Assembly (NCBI RefSeq): GCF_000269985.1
Contig: NC_016109.1
Location: 8,583,001-8,647,000, forward strand
Source: Kitasatospora setae KM-6054
Lineage (GTDB): Bacteria > Actinomycetota > Actinomycetes > Streptomycetales > Streptomycetaceae
Length of the DNA stretch: 64,000 nt
Direction: 5' to 3'
In this document: one piece after another, positions 60,045 to 64,000 of the stretch
Layout: every line of letters begins with the position of its first letter
Numbering within the stretch: position 1 is the first letter of the stretch
Position numbers and translations under genes: made by a program
Notes under the pieces: generated by a model
The model's database searches: none
What the model saw: only the letters and a program-made list of their open reading frames with translations
What the model was told of the DNA's origin: nothing

Positions 60045-60329
60045 TGGCGCCGCACTCTTCCGTCTCCGTGACATGGCCGTCCAACTCCGCACCCCTGTCG
60101 TGTGATTGCCTCGCTCACCGGTTCAGGAACGCCGGCTGCTCCTCCCGCTCCTCCGGCACGTCCTGGGGGCCGGCCGCCCTGGTCCGGGTGGTGGGCGAAC
60201 GGGGGCGGGCCGGGGCCCGGGTCGGCGGTGCCCCCTCCGACCCGGCCCGGGCCATCCGGGTCACGGCCGACCGGTGCCCGCGTCAGCTCCGCGCGGCCGG
60301 CTGGTGCCTGCATCCCCTTGGTCACACCA

Positions 60330-60349
60330 TGTCACCCCGCGGGGTGACA
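60330..60349. promoter_or_regulatory. Perfect 20-base palindrome upstream of the EF-hand gene
   Basis: TGTCACCCCG and CGGGGTGACA meet without a spacer, so the 20 bases are their own complement. The site lies 100 bases before the EF-hand ATG at 60449. Without a loop it is unlikely to be a terminator; a repressor or activator site is more likely. Confidence 0.6.
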
Positions 60350-60448
60350 GCGCGCCGATTCGACCGTTCGCGGGACTCGGCCCCGGAAAATGGACCATAC
60401 AGCCGGGGGAGACGATTTCCCCGGTCTCCTTCGAAGAGGGGTGCGGAC

Positions 60449-60979
60449 ATGCGGAACGAAGCCGTCCAGCGCGTCGCGCTGGTTTTCAAGCTGCTCGACG
60501 CCAACGGGAACGGAGTGCTCGACGCGGGGGATTTCGAGCTGAAGACGGAGCGGGTGCTGGCCGAGGCCCCGGACTCGACGCCGGAGGCCCGCAGGGCGTT
60601 CACCGACAGCATGCGCCGCTGGTGGGAGGTGATCGCGGGAGTGCTGGACGAGAACGGCAACGGCGTGGTCAGCCCGCAGGAGTTCGAGGCGTCCGTGCTG
60701 AGCCCCGAACTGTTCGGCCGGGCCGCCGACGAGTTCGCCGACGCCCTCTCCGTGCTCGGTGACCCGGACGGCGACAACCTGATCGGGCGCCCCCGCTTCC
60801 TCGCCCTGATGACGGCCTGGGGCTTCGAGGCGCCGAACATCAACTCGGTCTTCGACGCGTTCGGCACCGACGCCCAGGACCGGATCACGGTGGCCTCCTG
60901 GGCCGACGGCATCCGGGACTACTTCGCCCCCGGCCTGGCCGGCATCCCCGGCGACCACCTGGTCGTCATCCCGGCCTGA
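60449..60979 (+). CDS. EF-hand calcium-binding protein (calerythrin-like)
   Basis: A 176-residue cytoplasmic protein with four EF-hand units, as in calerythrin and CalD-type proteins of actinomycetes. Loops 1 and 2 look intact (DANGNGVLDAGDF near residue 18 and DENGNGVVSPQEF near residue 69). Loop 3 (DPDGDNLIGRPRF) is close to consensus. Loop 4 (FGTDAQDRITVASW) has lost the usual acidic spacing. It probably buffers or senses calcium. The ATG at 60449 follows GAAGAGGGG by about 7 bases. It is a single-gene unit with a palindrome upstream, between the two 166-base repeats. Confidence 0.9.
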   Translation: MRNEAVQRVALVFKLLDANGNGVLDAGDFELKTERVLAEAPDSTPEARRAFTDSMRRWWEVIAGVLDENGNGVVSPQEFEASVLSPELFGRAADEFADALSVLGDPDGDNLIGRPRFLALMTAWGFEAPNINSVFDAFGTDAQDRITVASWADGIRDYFAPGLAGIPGDHLVVIPA

Positions 60980-61052
60980 GCCGCTGGCCGCGTCCCCGCT
61001 CGGACATCCTCCGGGCGCACGAGCGGTCACCGCGACCCTGACGACGGACCCC

Positions 61053-61218
61053 GTGTGATGTTCTGGCGCGGTGCCAGCTGGATGCGGCTTCGCGCCAGCG
61101 GTTGCTTGGGAGCTGAGTCGCAGGTGGGGACGTGCGGCAGGGCTGGAACGCTGACGTTGGCCCGCACCTCCACTGACATGTGGCCGCATCGCTCGGTGAC
61201 TTCCCGTCCGCGCCTCAC
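61053..61218 (+). repeat. 166-base direct repeat, copy 2
   Basis: Second copy of the segment at 57798-57963, same orientation and length, about 75 bases after the EF-hand stop. The bases that follow (TTGATGTCGCATGTTGGCGA) contain a repeated GTCGCA and differ from those after copy 1. Confidence 0.85.
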
Positions 61219-61719
61219 AGGTTGATGTCGCATGTTGGCGAGAATGTCGCACCTGTGCTGATTCAGGTTCTGCAAAACGGAGGCCGGCCGGGGCAACGGC
61301 TCGATGCGCTGTCCTCGATCGTGCCTGGCAGGGTCCGGCGCCTGCGGCGGGCCCTTTTTCTTCTGCGTCCGGCTGGAGCCGGCCACCGAGGCGGCGGGGC
61401 CCGTCTGGCCGAGTACGCCGAGCAGGCCCGTCTCCGTCTCCAGGCCCGCAACGCGAGGGCCGGCCGCACTGGACAACGAAGGAGGGGCGCACGGCAATGC
61501 CGCACGCCCCCTCCCCGTGGCCGTCGGTCCCCGGCGGGAGGGTCCGGCAGCCCGTGTCCGAACAGGCAGGAACGCCGTGTCCGAACGGGCGGGGGTTCCC
61601 GGAAAGCGCGCATGTTTCACACCAGATCCACAGAACCGAGGCGGGAGCACCTACTTTTGAAGCCTGCTTCAGGTCATGGGGAACCGCCTCGTGGCCCGGT
61701 GCCGAGAGGTTTGGAATCC
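61219..61719. other. Intergenic region before the GDSL-fusion gene
   Basis: No gene is supported. A strong imperfect hairpin spans 61481-61514 (GGAGGGGCG to CGCCCCCTCC, one bulge and two mismatches) and may end transcripts from either side. The last 100 bases become AT-richer and should hold the promoter of the gene at 61720. Confidence 0.45.
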
Positions 61720-64000
61720 ATGCGCACAACAGTTATCCCGGCCGGTCGCGGGCGGTGGCGAAAATCCGCCACCGCCCTTCTCGCGGTCGCCGCGGTGGCG
61801 GCAGGGGGAATTGTGACCGTCACTCCCGCTGTAGCGGTCCCGCAAGACCCGAACCTTTCCCCCGCCATTGTCTCCATGGGCGACAGCTACATCTCCGGCG
61901 AGGGAGGGCGATGGAGAGGAAACGGCGACGGCGAGGCCAGGGATTCCACCGACAATGGGATCGGCATCTACCGGGGGCCGAATTACCTGGGAATCGAAGA
62001 GAACACGTCGTACCTGGACGGTGGCAACAAGTGCGACCGGTCGAACGTGGCCGAGATCATGATGGCGGACCTGCCGGGCGAGGTGGGGGTGAAGAAGTTC
62101 AACCTCGCCTGCTCGGGGGCCAAGACCGACCAGTTCCACGACGGCTGGGCCGAGAAAAGCCAGGTTTCGCAGCTGGATCAGCTCGACTACGTCGCCCGGA
62201 CCAACCGGGTCAAGATGGTGGTCGTCTCGGTCGGCGGGAATGATGTCGGCTTCTCGGACATCATCAAGGCCTGCGTCAAGGCGTACACGCTCCCCTTCCA
62301 GGGGACTTGCAATGAGGAGCAGGACAAGAATTTCGATTCGGCCAACCTGTACCTCCGGACCAAGGTCTCCACGGTTCTCAGGTCGATCAAGACCAAGATG
62401 AGGGACGCCGGGTATCAGCCCTGGGACTACAGCCTGGTCCTTCAGTCGTATCCTCGCCCCCTTCCCGCGAAAATCGATGACTTCACGCCGGACAACCGGG
62501 GCAACAGGGGCTGCCCTTTCAAGGACGCCGATGCCACCTGGGCCGCCACCACGATGATGGAAAAACTCACCAATCGTCTCAAGGAGGCGGCGGACGACGT
62601 CGGCGGGGTCAGGTTCCTGGACCTGACCGATGCTTTCGCAGGGCATGAGCTGTGCAGCAAGTTCGCCGACCTGGCGACCACGTCGGGAGGAGTGGCCAGC
62701 AACCGTGCCGAGTGGATCCGCTGGCTCCCCGACCGCCTCATCGAAGTCGGCCCCCTGGGTGCGCAGCAGGAGGCGATCCACCCCAACGCGTACGGGCAGC
62801 AGGCCTTGGGCGCGTGTCTCACCGCGCTGGCCGCTTATCTGGAGCAGGGCTTCAGAACGGGGGCCTGGCGATTCAAGTGCACGAATCCGGGTGCACGGCC
62901 GGCCACCGAGATGGGATTGTCCGAGGATGAGGACGCGAGGTACTCGCTCGGTGTCGCGGTCGATCCGCCGGTCGCGAGTGGTGGCAGTGCCGCGCTGAGC
63001 ACGCGTGGACCATGGCCGGTGGAGGGGCGGCGGTTCCTCACCTCGCCGGGGACGCTCATCCCCGTGGGCGACCTCCCGGCGACCCACGCGGAGCCCGCAG
63101 CGCCGGAGCCCGGGCGGACCTTTGCCGCGGCCCAGAGCTGGACGCCCGTCAGGGACACGGTCGGGGGCTGGCAGTTGAGGGCGCCGAACGGCGCCGCCCT
63201 GGTCGCGGATCCGGGTTCCGGGACGGTCCACCTGCGTGACGTGGGGCCCGTCGAGAGCGATCCGTACGCGGCGAGCTGGCAGTTCCACAGCGACAGCCAG
63301 GGGCATTTCTGGATCACCCACCTGCGCGAGCCCAGAGCTGTGGACATCCATCCGGCGAACATGCGGCGTTGGTGCCTGACCGCCTCGGAGGAGGACGAGA
63401 ACTCGCGCCTGCGGCTCGTTCCCTGCTCCGGGCTCGGCGAACAGCAGTGGAAGGTGGAGAACACCGCTTCCTGCACGAGCCTCCAGTCGCTCGGCGCCTG
63501 CGATGCGGCGCCGGTCGCGGACGCGGACCCGGTGTCGGTCCTGATGGCGACGGGCTTCCTCGAGAAGACCATGGACAAGAACATCGTCAACGACCTCGGG
63601 GTGCCGCAGAGCTACACGGGGGGCCACTTCGGCCCGGGCCCGGAGTTCGGGCCCAACGGATTCCAGGCCTCCTTCACCTACGACAACGCGGTGATCATCG
63701 CCTCCATACTGCAGGGACGCTTCCGCGACGTCGGACGGGCCGTCAGGCTCGGCGACAGCCTGCTGTACGCCCAGGACCACGACCCGGTCGACGACGGCCG
63801 GATCCGCGCGTCCTACCTGACCGACCCGTTCGTCACCACCCTCGGCCGCGACTACCCCGCCGGCACCCCCTACATCGGCAGCTGGTCGGTCTACACCGGC
63901 AACATGGCCTGGGCAGGCATGGCCTTCGCCCGCCTGTACTCGGTCACCGGCGAACAGAAGTACCTCAACGGCGCGCTCCGGGCCGCCGACTGGATCCAGG
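61720..64000 (+). CDS. Secreted multidomain protein: GDSL hydrolase, lectin-like part, six-hairpin-glycosidase-like part (cut by window end)
   Basis: The frame from the ATG at 61720 stays open for 760 codons to the window edge. A basic signal peptide (MRTTVIPAGRGRWRK, hydrophobic core, cleavage near AVAVP) shows export. Residues 50-370 are an SGNH/GDSL hydrolase: block I MGDSYISGEG (Ser56), block III VGGNDVGF (Asn174) and block V EAIHPNAYG (His354), where the usual Asp three residues before the His is Glu. Residues about 490-600 (WQLRAPNG, SWQFHSDSQGHFWI, CLTASEEDENSRLRLVPC, QQWKVE) look like a ricin-type lectin. From about 620, SFTYDNAVIIASILQ and YTGNMAWAGMAFARLYSVTG match helical-barrel glycosidases. 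The joint job is probably attack on a glycan or esterified polymer outside the cell. Confidence 0.8.
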   Translation, partial: MRTTVIPAGRGRWRKSATALLAVAAVAAGGIVTVTPAVAVPQDPNLSPAIVSMGDSYISGEGGRWRGNGDGEARDSTDNGIGIYRGPNYLGIEENTSYLDGGNKCDRSNVAEIMMADLPGEVGVKKFNLACSGAKTDQFHDGWAEKSQVSQLDQLDYVARTNRVKMVVVSVGGNDVGFSDIIKACVKAYTLPFQGTCNEEQDKNFDSANLYLRTKVSTVLRSIKTKMRDAGYQPWDYSLVLQSYPRPLPAKIDDFTPDNRGNRGCPFKDADATWAATTMMEKLTNRLKEAADDVGGVRFLDLTDAFAGHELCSKFADLATTSGGVASNRAEWIRWLPDRLIEVGPLGAQQEAIHPNAYGQQALGACLTALAAYLEQGFRTGAWRFKCTNPGARPATEMGLSEDEDARYSLGVAVDPPVASGGSAALSTRGPWPVEGRRFLTSPGTLIPVGDLPATHAEPAAPEPGRTFAAAQSWTPVRDTVGGWQLRAPNGAALVADPGSGTVHLRDVGPVESDPYAASWQFHSDSQGHFWITHLREPRAVDIHPANMRRWCLTASEEDENSRLRLVPCSGLGEQQWKVENTASCTSLQSLGACDAAPVADADPVSVLMATGFLEKTMDKNIVNDLGVPQSYTGGHFGPGPEFGPNGFQASFTYDNAVIIASILQGRFRDVGRAVRLGDSLLYAQDHDPVDDGRIRASYLTDPFVTTLGRDYPAGTPYIGSWSVYTGNMAWAGMAFARLYSVTGEQKYLNGALRAADWIQ

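Noticed and set aside
1..64000. Search for CRISPR arrays, rRNA or complete tRNA genes
   Set aside because: No regularly spaced repeats with unique spacers, no rRNA-like stretches and no complete cloverleaf were seen by eye.

Overview
The window is very GC-rich (third codon positions almost all G or C). It carries Streptomycetaceae-type genes: an NsdA-like regulator, a PadR/HAAS pair, CDGSH and DUF2278 proteins, and many secreted proteins. This points to Streptomyces or Kitasatospora, in an accessory and partly decayed region with a large NRPS cluster at its centre. All calls come from reading the sequence; no database search was run.

Left part (1-4837): an operon on the minus strand for aromatic-acid breakdown. 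It has a 4-hydroxybenzoate 3-monooxygenase (pobA), a LigJ-type 4-oxalomesaconate hydratase and the start of a further gene, with an IclR regulator upstream. A divergent gene encodes a periplasmic-binding-protein-like protein without a signal peptide. Next to it lies a dead metE remnant. From 4953 to 18012 come a secreted protein, an FAD oxidoreductase, two P450s, a small operon (unknown protein, atypical SDR), an NsdA-like regulator, a benzoylformate-decarboxylase-like ThDP enzyme and a small zinc-ribbon-like protein. The last part ends in a truncated reading frame.

Middle (18.0-24.1 kb): gene debris, an MFS exporter with a perfect operator-like dyad, a Tn3 transposase remnant, a CDGSH iron-sulfur protein, a methyltransferase, a second type of small secreted protein, and a polyprenyl diphosphate synthase.

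NRPS cluster (24122-47132, minus strand): an MbtH-like protein, a 4995-residue NRPS (C-A-T x4 then E) and a 2506-residue NRPS (C-A-T-C-A-T-reductase). The two NRPS genes overlap by four bases. Together they form six modules. By the residues I can read, modules 1, 3 and 5 share one hydrophobic-type A-domain signature, modules 2 and 4 share a Gln-like signature, and module 6 has a clear Phe signature. The terminal reductase predicts release as an aldehyde or alcohol, so the likely product is an N-acylated hexapeptide ending in phenylalaninal or a cyclised imine. To its right lie a SRPBCC protein, a MarR/MFS pair, an ATP-grasp enzyme and a second MFS exporter.

Right part (52.9-64 kb): a DUF2278 protein, a lipoprotein and a PadR regulator with a frameshifted HAAS partner. 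Then comes a decayed stretch with methyltransferase, IS5-type transposase, beta-propeller and helicase-associated fragments. Two 166-base direct repeats flank two related secreted-protein genes and an EF-hand protein. The window ends inside a large secreted protein that joins a GDSL hydrolase, a lectin-like region and a six-hairpin-glycosidase-like region.
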